From Verrucomicrobiota bacterium (GTDB lineage Bacteria > Verrucomicrobiota > Verrucomicrobiia > CAIQCK01), in NCBI GenBank assembly GCA_016235595.1, contig JACRJX010000016.1, positions 186,001-250,000 on the forward strand: a stretch of 64,000 nucleotides of DNA, in the 5' to 3' direction. Below are positions 43,323 to 51,743 of the stretch, in pieces. Each line of letters opens with the position of its first letter. Position 1 is the stretch's first letter. The notes beneath the pieces were generated by a model that had not been told where the DNA came from, did not search any database, and saw only the letters and a list, made by a program, of their open reading frames with translations. A program made the translations under genes and the position numbers.

Positions 43323-44321
43323 CTACAGTTTCACGAGCTTGCCGGTGGCGGCCGATTCTTCCGCCGCCAGGCACGCGCGCACTGCGGCGGCCGATTCTTC
43401 CGGCAGGATCACCGAGGGTTTGCGGTTCTCGAGCACGCACGTCGCGAAGTAACTCAACTCCTCGCGCAGCGCGCCGGCCCGCACACCATGCAGCATGGGC
43501 CAGTAAGTCGTGTCGGGCGAGTGCCAGCCGGTCTTGTCGCACACCGAGAGATTCGGGTGCGTCTCGTGGATATGGATCGAGCCTTCGGTGCCGATGATCT
43601 CCATCCGCTCGTCAATCTGGAACGCCGTCGTGTTGGGCAGGAACCATGTGTCCTCCAGCACGCCGATCGCGCCGGAATCGAAGCGATACATCGTCCAGCC
43701 GAGGTCGGGGTTCTTGAACTTGCGGACGTTGACGGTCTGCGCGTAGGCCGACACAATCTTCGCGCCGGAATACCACAGCATCAGGTCTGTGTCGTGGACG
43801 CCATCGCCGATGATCGGGCCGATCTTCGGCAGCACCGACTGGCCGACGAACGCCGGGATGTTCCGGCGCGCATACATCGAGACGATCTTGCCGATCTTGC
43901 CTTCCGCGATGGCGGCCTTGGCCGCGGCGTAACGCGGGTTGAACCGGCAGATGTGGCCCACCGTGAAGAACTTCGACGTTGCCTTGGTCGCCTTCACGAT
44001 CTTCTCGCAGTCGGCGACGGTCGAGGCCATCGGTTTTTCCAAGAAGACGTGCTTGCCGGCTTTCAATGCCGCGACCGTTGGCGCGACGTGCTGGTCCCAC
44101 ATCGTCACGACGTTCACCACGTCCACGTTGGGATCGGCGAGCAGTTTGTTGTAATCCGTGTAGGTCTTCTTGACGCCGAAGGTCTTCGCAACCTCCTTCA
44201 GCCGCGGCTCAGCGACATCGCAGAGCGCATAAAGCTCGACGTGCGAGATGCCCGACAGCGCCTCGCAATGTTTCTCTCCAAACCAACCCAACCCAACGAC
44301 GGCGACCTTGACTTTGTTCAT
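43323..44321 (-). CDS. Gfo/Idh/MocA family oxidoreductase (cytoplasmic)
   Basis: A 332-aa dehydrogenase with Rossmann motif VAVVGLGWFGEKHCEAL at the very N-terminus, EKPMASTVADCEKIV, and the substrate-side block GDGVHDTDLMLWYSG (Asp/His). Length and lack of signal peptide make this the only cytoplasmic member of the four in the operon, nearest to inositol or scyllo-inosose dehydrogenase-like enzymes. It would oxidise or reduce a sugar or cyclitol with NAD(P). Gaps to neighbours are 40 and 17 bases. Confidence 0.9.
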   Translation of the reverse strand: MNKVKVAVVGLGWFGEKHCEALSGISHVELYALCDVAEPRLKEVAKTFGVKKTYTDYNKLLADPNVDVVNVVTMWDQHVAPTVAALKAGKHVFLEKPMASTVADCEKIVKATKATSKFFTVGHICRFNPRYAAAKAAIAEGKIGKIVSMYARRNIPAFVGQSVLPKIGPIIGDGVHDTDLMLWYSGAKIVSAYAQTVNVRKFKNPDLGWTMYRFDSGAIGVLEDTWFLPNTTAFQIDERMEIIGTEGSIHIHETHPNLSVCDKTGWHSPDTTYWPMLHGVRAGALREELSYFATCVLENRKPSVILPEESAAAVRACLAAEESAATGKLVKL

Positions 44322-44361
44322 GGTAGTTTTCCTGTCTTGCTGGTTGCAGTTTGCTGTTGAA

Positions 44362-45717
44362 TCAAATTTCCGTCCATTGTCCCGGGATCGGCACGGGATA
44401 GCGGCCTTCGGCGTCTGCCTTCACTGGCGGTTCGCTATCGTCGGTAAGGCTATCAATGTTCGGGCAGAACTTGAAGTCGGATTTCATCGTCTCGTCCCAC
44501 GTGATGACCCGGCCCATGTGGACCGCCGCGCGGCCCATGATGTCGGCCAGATTGCTCATCGCCGCGCGCTTGGCCTCGTTGTGCGGCTTGTTGTTGCGGA
44601 TGGCATCGAACAGCGCATCCCACTCCGCCTGCCACGGCGTGATCGGCTCTTTGTCGGCCTCCCACGCGATATTGTCCGGTGTGCAGCGCTGGTCCTTGTA
44701 CGTGTGCACCGTGGCGGCGTGAATCGCCCCGGAGAACTGCGCCGCGCACTTGGTGCCGTGGACGAAGGTGTTGAATTCGTTGAGGCACTTCGGGATGTAG
44801 CGCACCACGTCGTAGGCCTTCGTGCCGTCGGCAAACGTCCACTCCACCGAGAACGAATCCAGGTTCTGGCTGCAATCCTTGCTGTTGGCCACCCGACCGC
44901 CGACGCCGTGCGCGCTGATCGGATACTCGCCCTTGAGCCAGCAGATCTCGTCAATCTGGTGGATGTCCATCTCGGCCCACAGGCCGCCGGAAACCCAGTA
45001 GAACTTCGTGAAGTTGCGGATCTGATAGTGCAGATCCTTGATCCCCTCTGGCCGCGGTCTCAACCAGCCGCCTCCTTCCGTGCGGTAGGCGCGGATGAGT
45101 TGAATCTGCCCCAACTCGCCTTCGCGAATGCGCCGGATGAGTTCCTGACGGTTGCGGGAATGGCGGCACATAAGGCCGGCGGCAATCTTCAGGCCCTTCT
45201 TCTCCGCTGCCTCGCCGGCCGCGATCACACGGCGGCATCCCGGCGGATCAGCGGCGAAGGATTTCTCCATGAAGACGTTCACGCCCTTCTCGACGGCATA
45301 TTCCAACTGGCCCGGACGGAAACCGGCGTAACCGGTTAGCATCGCGACGTCACCCGGCTTCAGGCAGTCAATGGCCTTCTTGTAGGCGTCGAAGCCGATG
45401 AACTGCCGGTCGGCGGGCACGTCCACGCTGTCGCCGAACTTGTCGTGCAGGGCCTTGTGCGATCGCTTTAGCCGGTCATCGAAGAGGTCGGCCATCACCA
45501 CGAGTTTGGCGGGGCCGTTGGCAGACTCGAGCGCGTTGACGACCGCGCCGCTACCGCGTCCGCCGCAACCGATGAGGGCGAGGCGGATGGCATTGCTGCC
45601 TGCGGCGTGAACATGGGGAATGGCGACGCCGGCGAGCGCGGTGGCGGCGACGGCTTTGCCGCTCCATTGGAGGAACTCGCGGCGTGTGGGTTGAGAGGAG
45701 GGGGATTCAGTTTTCAT
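44362..45717 (-). CDS. Gfo/Idh/MocA family oxidoreductase, Tat-exported
   Basis: A 451-aa dehydrogenase with a strong twin-arginine signal (SQPTRREFLQWSGKAVAATA ... VHA-A), Rossmann motif LALIGCGGRGSGAV, EKSFAADPPGCRRVI and the active-site region EMDIHQIDEICWLKG. It has the enlarged C-terminal domain of periplasmic members, which fold with bound cofactor before export. ATG 45717 is preferred; an upstream ATG at 45795 overlaps the HEAT-protein stop (ATGA) and would lengthen the n-region by 26 residues. Substrate unknown. Confidence 0.9.
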   Translation of the reverse strand: MKTESPSSQPTRREFLQWSGKAVAATALAGVAIPHVHAAGSNAIRLALIGCGGRGSGAVVNALESANGPAKLVVMADLFDDRLKRSHKALHDKFGDSVDVPADRQFIGFDAYKKAIDCLKPGDVAMLTGYAGFRPGQLEYAVEKGVNVFMEKSFAADPPGCRRVIAAGEAAEKKGLKIAAGLMCRHSRNRQELIRRIREGELGQIQLIRAYRTEGGGWLRPRPEGIKDLHYQIRNFTKFYWVSGGLWAEMDIHQIDEICWLKGEYPISAHGVGGRVANSKDCSQNLDSFSVEWTFADGTKAYDVVRYIPKCLNEFNTFVHGTKCAAQFSGAIHAATVHTYKDQRCTPDNIAWEADKEPITPWQAEWDALFDAIRNNKPHNEAKRAAMSNLADIMGRAAVHMGRVITWDETMKSDFKFCPNIDSLTDDSEPPVKADAEGRYPVPIPGQWTEI

Positions 45718-45791
45718 GGCAATGGACTGTCTGGTTCCGGTTTGCGATTGCAGCGGCATTGTTGGTTGCATGTTGAACCTCGGGAATTCGG

Positions 45792-47768
45792 TCATGGTTT
45801 CGCACTTTGTTTGGAGGCTGGTTGCTGGGTATTGAGGGAAGCTTTGATTTTTCGGACTGCAAGTTCTGCTTCGGCGCGGACGGCGGTGTCCGACACCAGA
45901 GGAGTGGCAAGCTTGAGCGCGTCCGGATGGGCAACGCCGGCGAGAGCGCCGAGGATCAGCTTGTGGTCGTCGGCGTTGCGCGCGACGTCCAGCAACTGCC
46001 GGTAGCGATCGATCAACGCCGCGTCCGGTTTTGCATTCAGATCACCCGCCAGACGCACCAGCCCGCGCAGCGCGAGCGCGCGAAGCGTGTCGGTCTCCGG
46101 TTGACGGCACACCGACATCAACATCTCCCAAGCGCCAGCATCGGGCCACGTTGCCAGCGAGCGCACGGCCGCCGCACGAATGAGCGGCTCTTTGTCCGCG
46201 CAGGCTGCCTTCAACGCGGCCAACGCCTTCGTATCGCCCGCGCTTGGCAACAGACGCAACAGCGAGCAACGCCCCTCAATGCCGGGGCACTTTGCCATCC
46301 TCGCCATGACCACGTCCGTGCGCCGCGCAGCGTCGGCTATCCTCTGCATGGTGCGCACCGCAGCGCTCTCGGCGTCGGAACGGGCGTCGTCGACGCTCAT
46401 GCCCGCCAAACGTTCGAGCACCGCCGGCAGGTCGTTCGCCGTGGCAAGTTTCCCAACCGCCTGAAACGCGGCCTGCACCGTCGCCACATTGGAACTGCTG
46501 GCCTCTGCCAACAACGATGGCACCGCTACATGGGCGCCGCGCCGCGCCAGCACGGAGCAAAGACGGACTTTCGACTCGGCGGGGGATGGTTTCAATTCGG
46601 CCACAATCGCCTGATCGGTGGCCGAGCCGCCGCGCAGACTGACCAGAGCCGTCTCGATATCCTGAAGTTCCTCGGCTGTCTTCTCGCCTGCCATGGCTTT
46701 CACCAGCAGCGGCACGGCAGAAGCACCCTCCAGCCGGCCCACCGCCGCGATGGCAGCACGGCGCACGGCGACGTCAGCAGCGGAAACCTGTGCGTTGATG
46801 GCGGCGTACACAGCCTTATCTCCCCGGCTCGCAAGCGCCTCGATCATGCAAACCTGCTCGCACGGCTGGAGCTTCGACAGTTCCGCTGCAAATTTCTTGG
46901 ACGCGTCACGGGACTTTAACGAGCCGATAGCCGCGATCGCCACCGGTTTTAGCTTGGTATCCGAACCGTGAATCGCACTGAGGATGCGTTGCCCGGCGTT
47001 GTCCTTTTCAAGCCGCAGCAGAGCGCCAAACGCCCCGCGGCGAATGTTGTCCGGCTGCGCCGGCTGGAGCAGTTCCTCGCAGATCGCCATCGCGCCCTTG
47101 CGGTCGCCTGCGGCGGCAAGGGTTTCCGCCACACACAGCGAGGCGTCAGCCACGATACGGGCCAAGGCCGGCTTTGCTTCATTGCGCAGCGTCGCGATGG
47201 CCGTGCGGGCCGGCTCGTTGGCGATCTTGCCCAGCGCAACAATGGCGGTGCTGGCTACAAGCGCATCGTTGTCGCGCGCCATCTCCGAGAGCGATTTCAC
47301 CGCTTCCGTGTCGCGCCGGTTGCCCAGCGTGGTGACAATCTGCAAGCGCGCCCGGCCGCTCGCACTGGCCAGGGCGGTGCGAAGAACGCCGTTGACCTTG
47401 GCCGACGGATACACGCCCAGCGCCAGACAGGCGATGCCGACAGTCTCTTCGTTCTTCAGCAACTCCGCCAGGGCCGGCAGCGAGGCGTCGGTGCCGATGG
47501 CCGCCAGTTGCTGACAGGCGAACCGGCGGGCCTCAAAGGTGGCTCCCGGCGCAAGCAACTTGATCATGGCGGCTTCGAGTTCGGCGCGCAACGCGGGCGT
47601 GGCGGCTGAGTCGCGGAGCAGTTGCTCGAATTTCCGCAGCGGTTCGACGCTCTGGCCGGATTCGTATTTCGCGGCGGCGTCAATGAGGGGGGACAGGTCG
47701 GCGGCTTGCAGCGGCAACGCCAGCGCGATGCCGAAAGCGGCCAGGAGGACGAAGGTTCGGGACTTCAT
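45792..47768 (-). CDS. Exported HEAT-repeat protein
   Basis: A 658-aa protein with a signal peptide (FVLLAAFGIALALPLQA-A) and then an almost unbroken HEAT/armadillo alpha-solenoid: repeats of the form ...A-A-xx-A-[VI]-G-x-L... run from about residue 70 to 650 (for example RAAIAAVGRLEGASAVPLLV, IRAAAVRSLATWPDAGAWEM). No catalytic domain or haem motif is visible. In PVC genomes such solenoids are often fused to haem-binding dehydrogenase-like proteins; this one is stand-alone. Sitting among three Tat-exported dehydrogenase genes, it may be a periplasmic scaffold for them (inference). Confidence 0.85.
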   Translation of the reverse strand: MKSRTFVLLAAFGIALALPLQAADLSPLIDAAAKYESGQSVEPLRKFEQLLRDSAATPALRAELEAAMIKLLAPGATFEARRFACQQLAAIGTDASLPALAELLKNEETVGIACLALGVYPSAKVNGVLRTALASASGRARLQIVTTLGNRRDTEAVKSLSEMARDNDALVASTAIVALGKIANEPARTAIATLRNEAKPALARIVADASLCVAETLAAAGDRKGAMAICEELLQPAQPDNIRRGAFGALLRLEKDNAGQRILSAIHGSDTKLKPVAIAAIGSLKSRDASKKFAAELSKLQPCEQVCMIEALASRGDKAVYAAINAQVSAADVAVRRAAIAAVGRLEGASAVPLLVKAMAGEKTAEELQDIETALVSLRGGSATDQAIVAELKPSPAESKVRLCSVLARRGAHVAVPSLLAEASSSNVATVQAAFQAVGKLATANDLPAVLERLAGMSVDDARSDAESAAVRTMQRIADAARRTDVVMARMAKCPGIEGRCSLLRLLPSAGDTKALAALKAACADKEPLIRAAAVRSLATWPDAGAWEMLMSVCRQPETDTLRALALRGLVRLAGDLNAKPDAALIDRYRQLLDVARNADDHKLILGALAGVAHPDALKLATPLVSDTAVRAEAELAVRKIKASLNTQQPASKQSAKP

Positions 47769-47796
47769 GATGTGTTCCTTTCCAAAAGCTCAGCGG

Positions 47797-49116
47797 CTAG
47801 ACCAACCACGGCGTGCGCGGTTCGCGGTGGCGCATGCGGTTGGCTTCTTCGCAATCGAAGCTTTCCTTCACCGGATCCCAACGCAGTTTCCGGCCTAGAC
47901 GCAGGCCGATGTTCATCGCCTGGCAGATGGTCTGCGAGCGATGGGCCGCCTCCGGATGACAAATGGTTGGGCGGCGGCTGCGGATGGAATCGAGCAAGTT
48001 GCGGACGTGGTCGCAGGCATTGCCATAACCGGCGCCGCTGGTGCCGCGCAGGTTGAGAATGGATTTCGGTTCGGCCGTGACCTCATTGGTGTCGTCGTCC
48101 ACCTGAATCCAGCCCTCGTCGCCAATGTAACGAATGTAGCGGTCCTTGAAAGTCTTCCGCGAATACATGACGCACTTGATGCCGTCCGCGTAGCGACAAT
48201 GAACCTCCGCCGTGACAGGCGTCTCGCTCATGTATTTCACCGGGTCGGGCCATGTGCATTCGCCCTCAAACTCCACCGGACCGGTGTGGTCACGGTGCAA
48301 CGCCCATTGCATCTGGTCGGTGTAATGGCAGCCCATGCCGATGATCGGACCTTCGCCCGTGTCCCAGAAATAATTCCAGCCATGGACACGCTCAGGCACA
48401 AACGGCCGCCATTGTACCGGACCGAGCCAGGTGTCGTAATCCCAACCCGCCGGAACCGGTGTGGCCTTGCCATGCGCGACCGTTGGGCCGGTCCAAACCT
48501 GAATCTCCACCGTATGCAGCCGGCCGATGCGGCCCTGCCGGACCATCTCAACGGCAAACCGATATGATGGGGTTGAGCGCCGTTGCGTGCCTCCCTGGTA
48601 GATCGTGCCATGGCGGCGGCACGTCTCCACCAGCTTGCGGCCTTCGCTGATGCACATCGAGATCGGCTTCTCGCAGTACATGTCCTTGCCAGCGCGCGCC
48701 GCGTAAACCGAGGCCGTTGCATGCCAGCGGTCGCCGGTGGCGATGAACACGGCGTCAATACCCTTCTGGGCCAGCAGTTCCTGGAAGTTCGAGAACATGC
48801 GGCAATCCTGGTTGCCGTAGTGCTTGTCGATCATTTCCTTGGCCGACTTCATCCGGTCCTCGCGGCAGTCGCTCACCGCGGTGAAGACGACGTCGGGTTG
48901 CGCGAGGAAATTGGGCATGACATACCGCGCGCGGCCACCGATGCCAATGTTGGCGAAGACAATGCGATTGCTGGGCGCGACGGTTCCGTCGAGGCCCAAC
49001 GCCGAGGCCGGGATTAGCAACGGCGCCGCCAAGGCCGTGGCTGTTTGTTGCAGGAACTGGCGGCGGTTCAGATTCGGCTTTGTCAGTGTTTCCGGCTTAA
49101 ATTGATGGGGCTTCAT
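47797..49116 (-). CDS. Gfo/Idh/MocA family oxidoreductase, Tat-exported
   Basis: A 439-aa dehydrogenase with a twin-arginine signal (NLNRRQFLQQTATALAAPLL ... ASALG), cofactor-binding start VFANIGIGGRARYV, EKPISMCISEGRKLV, and the central DTGEGPIIGMGCHYTDQMQW with the catalytic His. The canonical GxGxxG is degenerate (GIGGRA), as in several exported relatives. The C-terminal domain has a Trp-rich insert (TWLGPVQWRPF). It lies 28 bases upstream of the HEAT-protein gene and 43 downstream of the next dehydrogenase. Substrate unknown. Confidence 0.9.
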   Translation of the reverse strand: MKPHQFKPETLTKPNLNRRQFLQQTATALAAPLLIPASALGLDGTVAPSNRIVFANIGIGGRARYVMPNFLAQPDVVFTAVSDCREDRMKSAKEMIDKHYGNQDCRMFSNFQELLAQKGIDAVFIATGDRWHATASVYAARAGKDMYCEKPISMCISEGRKLVETCRRHGTIYQGGTQRRSTPSYRFAVEMVRQGRIGRLHTVEIQVWTGPTVAHGKATPVPAGWDYDTWLGPVQWRPFVPERVHGWNYFWDTGEGPIIGMGCHYTDQMQWALHRDHTGPVEFEGECTWPDPVKYMSETPVTAEVHCRYADGIKCVMYSRKTFKDRYIRYIGDEGWIQVDDDTNEVTAEPKSILNLRGTSGAGYGNACDHVRNLLDSIRSRRPTICHPEAAHRSQTICQAMNIGLRLGRKLRWDPVKESFDCEEANRMRHREPRTPWLV

Positions 49117-49159
49117 GTTGCGTCCTTCCAGGCTCAGGAATTCACACGCGGAAAAAATG

Positions 49160-50227
49160 TCACTTCAACACTTCCGCGATGGTCACCTCGCGCTTCTCGG
49201 CCAGCGAGCGTTTGCCGGCTTCAAGAACGGCGATGACTTCCACTTCCTCCTCGATCGGCACGATCTCTTTCTTCGTGCGCACCATCTCGATGAACTTTTG
49301 CAGCAGATACCAGTAAAGATCGGCAAGATTCGGCGTCAGCGTGCGCCAGCCTTTTGTGCCATAGAGATTCAGTTGGTAACCCGCCCGCATCCATTCCTTC
49401 TCCGCTACCATCAACATCAGGTCTCGCTCATTCTCAAACCGCACGCGAACCATGTTGCGGCCCGGCTGGCCGACGTTGAGGCACGACACCGCGCCGCGGC
49501 CGAGAACCGCATAGGCCATCTCCAAAGCGTGAATTCCGTAATAGACCAGTTCGTTGCCGCAGATGGTCGTCGCCAGATGAATCTTGCCCAGCGAGGGCAC
49601 TTCCTTGGCCAACGCAAGCACGTCCGGTACGAACCGCAGCGAACTGGCCGACATGAACGGCGTGCCCGCCTTGCGCGCCACGTCGGCCACTTCCTTCGCC
49701 TGCTTCGCGGTCATCGCCAGCGGTTTGTCGCAGAACGTCGGCACACCTTTGCGCAACGGCGTGAGCGCGTATTTCCAATGCTCGCCGGTGCCGTCATCCG
49801 GAATGGCCACCGCATCCACACCCTCGCAACACTCGTCGGCGCTGTCGCAGACCTTCGGAATGCCGCACACGTCCGCGAGTTTCTCCGCCGCCGACTTCAC
49901 CGGATCCCAAATCTTCACCACCTGCACTCCCTCGATGCGCTTCTTCGATGCAACGAAAGTCCCCACGAACTGTTTGCGTTTGGCCTCGTCGAAACCGTTG
50001 CAACACGTGGAAAACGCCGTGCCGTGATTCGATCCTTGCACACGCTCCGCGCCCATGTAGCCGTAGGTTGCCGCCGAGATGAGGCCCAGCCTGAGCTTCG
50101 GAGCTTCGGCGGCGCCCAAAATGGACGGCAGTCCAAACGGTGACGCGAGTCCGCAGGCGATGGCGGCAGTGGAAGAGTGTTTCAAGAAGGTCCGGCGTGA
50201 AGTGCGGTTATCAGCTTTCGAGTTCAT
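49160..50227 (-). CDS. Gfo/Idh/MocA family oxidoreductase, Tat-exported (first gene of operon)
   Basis: A 355-aa dehydrogenase-like protein with a twin-arginine signal (RTSRRTFLKHSSTAAIACGL). The cofactor region is unusual: LRLGLISAATYGYMGAERVQ in place of GxGxxG, while DKPLAMTAKQAKEVAD and the substrate side GIHALEMAYAVLG remain. It may bind cofactor differently or be non-catalytic. The ATG at 50227 is chosen because the Tat motif follows within 12 residues; the 13 residues of an upstream start carry no signal. It heads the eight-gene run ending at 40481, and an AraC-type direct repeat lies 43-71 bases before it. Confidence 0.85.
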   Translation of the reverse strand: MNSKADNRTSRRTFLKHSSTAAIACGLASPFGLPSILGAAEAPKLRLGLISAATYGYMGAERVQGSNHGTAFSTCCNGFDEAKRKQFVGTFVASKKRIEGVQVVKIWDPVKSAAEKLADVCGIPKVCDSADECCEGVDAVAIPDDGTGEHWKYALTPLRKGVPTFCDKPLAMTAKQAKEVADVARKAGTPFMSASSLRFVPDVLALAKEVPSLGKIHLATTICGNELVYYGIHALEMAYAVLGRGAVSCLNVGQPGRNMVRVRFENERDLMLMVAEKEWMRAGYQLNLYGTKGWRTLTPNLADLYWYLLQKFIEMVRTKKEIVPIEEEVEVIAVLEAGKRSLAEKREVTIAEVLK

Positions 50228-50234
50228 CGTGCCC

Positions 50235-50298
50235 ACGCTAGCGGGTTTGGTGAACACAACAAGCATGCCCTTTTACAGAAACACGCATTTCTTTTACA
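50235..50298 (-). promoter_or_regulatory. Operator and weak promoter of the eight-gene operon
   Basis: The 8-base sequence TGTAAAAG (minus strand) occurs at + 50291-50298 and again at 50270-50277, exactly 21 bp apart, the two-turn pitch typical of AraC-family half-sites. Seven bases downstream is a poor -35 (TTGTTG, 50257-50262), a 16-base spacer, and a poor -10 (TAGCGT, 50235-50240), then seven bases to the ATG at 50227. A weak promoter with an activator site next to -35 fits positive control by the neighbouring XylR-type regulator. Confidence 0.55.
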
Positions 50299-50362
50299 AA
50301 ATCTTCCGACGCCTCGCCGCAGCCTCGGAAGTGGATGCCCGCAACAGAATCGGAACGGCTGA

Positions 50363-51550
50363 TTATGATCTGGGCGCGGATCGGGATGAAACCTGCCTGC
50401 GGTAGGAGGCGGGGGGACGGCCGAATCGAGCCGCAAATAGCGTGGTCATGTGTTGCACCGAACCAAAACCACACTGAGCGGCAATCTGCTTCAACGTCAA
50501 ATCTCTTTCCCGAACCAGACTTTCCGCCCGCTGAAGCTGCACGCGGCGAATTTCCGCGAACAGCGTCCGGCCCATTGCCTGTTTGAATCGCAACTCCACT
50601 GTGGATCGTGAGAGCGCCAGGGCGTCGCACACCTCCTGGGCGGTGATCCCTGCGGCAGCGTTGCCGCGTATCATGGCTACGGCTCGGGCCACATCGGCGT
50701 CATCCACGGCCAGGACATCCGTGGATTGGCGAGTCACGACCCCTTCCGGTTCCACGACCGGCCTTTGCTTTCGAGGACGCTTTCCGGACATCAACCGGTC
50801 GAGCAAGGCGGCCGCCTCGTACCCCACGCGCCGCGCGCCCGATTCGACGCTGCTCAATGATGGATGACTCAGTTGGCAAAGCATTTCGTCATTGTCCACA
50901 CCGATCACGGCAACCTCGTCAGGAACCTGAATGCCTGCCAGACGGCAGACTTCCAGAACTTGTCGCGCACGCTTGTCATCGGCTGCCATGAGCCCCACCG
51001 GCTTGGGCAACGCGGTCAACCACCGGGTCAGCGACGCGCGGAAGCCTTCCCAATCCCGCGTGCTGCGATGTCTTCCCGAATAAGTGCTGCACGCGAAACC
51101 TGACTCGACAACTCGCTTTGCGAATCCCTGGCCTCGCTCCTGCGACCAGCCATTAAGATTGTTTGCGGGGTATCCACAGAAAGCGAAGTTGTGAAAACCG
51201 CGATCCAGCAGATGCTCGGCTGCCAGCCGGGCAATGGCGTGATTGTTGGCGAAGATGTATGGAACACGGGAGGCTGGATTGTACCAGCCGAAGCCGCCGC
51301 CAAAGCCAACCGATGGGATCTTTGAGGCAGTCACCTGTGCCGCGACTCGTGGATCATCGAAATCGGCAATGATGCCGTCGCCGCGCCAGTTCCTCAGGTC
51401 GGGCAAGCGTTGATCCCTGAGTGAATTCTCTTCGATGTAAACGCTCCAGGTGTCCACCCTGCGCACATATGCGGCGACGCCGGCCATGACTTTCACGTCA
51501 TAGAGCTGCCGGGCATCGTAAATCAGGGCCACATGTCGCACGCTTCTCAT
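50363..51550 (-). CDS. XylR-type transcriptional regulator (LacI-like sensor, AraC DNA-binding)
   Basis: A 395-aa regulator. Residues 1-270 form a LacI/periplasmic-binding-like sugar sensor (HVALIYDARQLYDVKVMAGV ... HLLDRGFHNFAFCGYP ... VGLMAADDKRARQVLE ... VAVIGVDNDEMLCQLSHPSL, then SSVESGARRVGYEAA). The last ~110 hold two AraC helix-turn-helix motifs (ITAQEVCDALALSRSTVELR and LTLKQIAAQCGFGSVQHMTT). This is the architecture of E. coli XylR. The start MRSVRHVALIY fits better than the in-frame start at 51601. It is transcribed toward, and lies directly upstream of, the eight-gene dehydrogenase operon, and is divergent from the 51744 gene; both may be targets. Confidence 0.92.
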   Translation of the reverse strand: MRSVRHVALIYDARQLYDVKVMAGVAAYVRRVDTWSVYIEENSLRDQRLPDLRNWRGDGIIADFDDPRVAAQVTASKIPSVGFGGGFGWYNPASRVPYIFANNHAIARLAAEHLLDRGFHNFAFCGYPANNLNGWSQERGQGFAKRVVESGFACSTYSGRHRSTRDWEGFRASLTRWLTALPKPVGLMAADDKRARQVLEVCRLAGIQVPDEVAVIGVDNDEMLCQLSHPSLSSVESGARRVGYEAAALLDRLMSGKRPRKQRPVVEPEGVVTRQSTDVLAVDDADVARAVAMIRGNAAAGITAQEVCDALALSRSTVELRFKQAMGRTLFAEIRRVQLQRAESLVRERDLTLKQIAAQCGFGSVQHMTTLFAARFGRPPASYRRQVSSRSAPRS

Positions 51551-51658
51551 CGCCGATTTCTTCTGTAACGCAATGGTTGTTGGGCAGAACCTTTCTGTCA
51601 AGAGTCAGGAGGTTGTGTTTGCGAACGCCCTGCTGTGCGCGTTCGTGTCACCGTTTCG

Positions 51659-51701
51659 TTGACTTGGCACAGTGGCCCTCTATCATTACCGGCCACGAGG
51701 A
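51659..51701 (+). promoter_or_regulatory. Promoter with shared TATCAT-N4-GGCCAYGAGGA element, copy A
   Basis: TTGACT (51659-51664), 16-base spacer, TATCAT (51681-51686), then TACC and GGCCACGAGGA (51691-51701), 58 bases before the ATG at 51744. The same element with identical spacing recurs at 55325 and 56630. Here the ATG of the other copies reads ACG, so translation starts further down after GAAAGG. Confidence 0.6.
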
Positions 51702-51743
51702 TTCTGGCCTCACTGACGCTGATGGTGTAGTTCGAAAGGTCTC

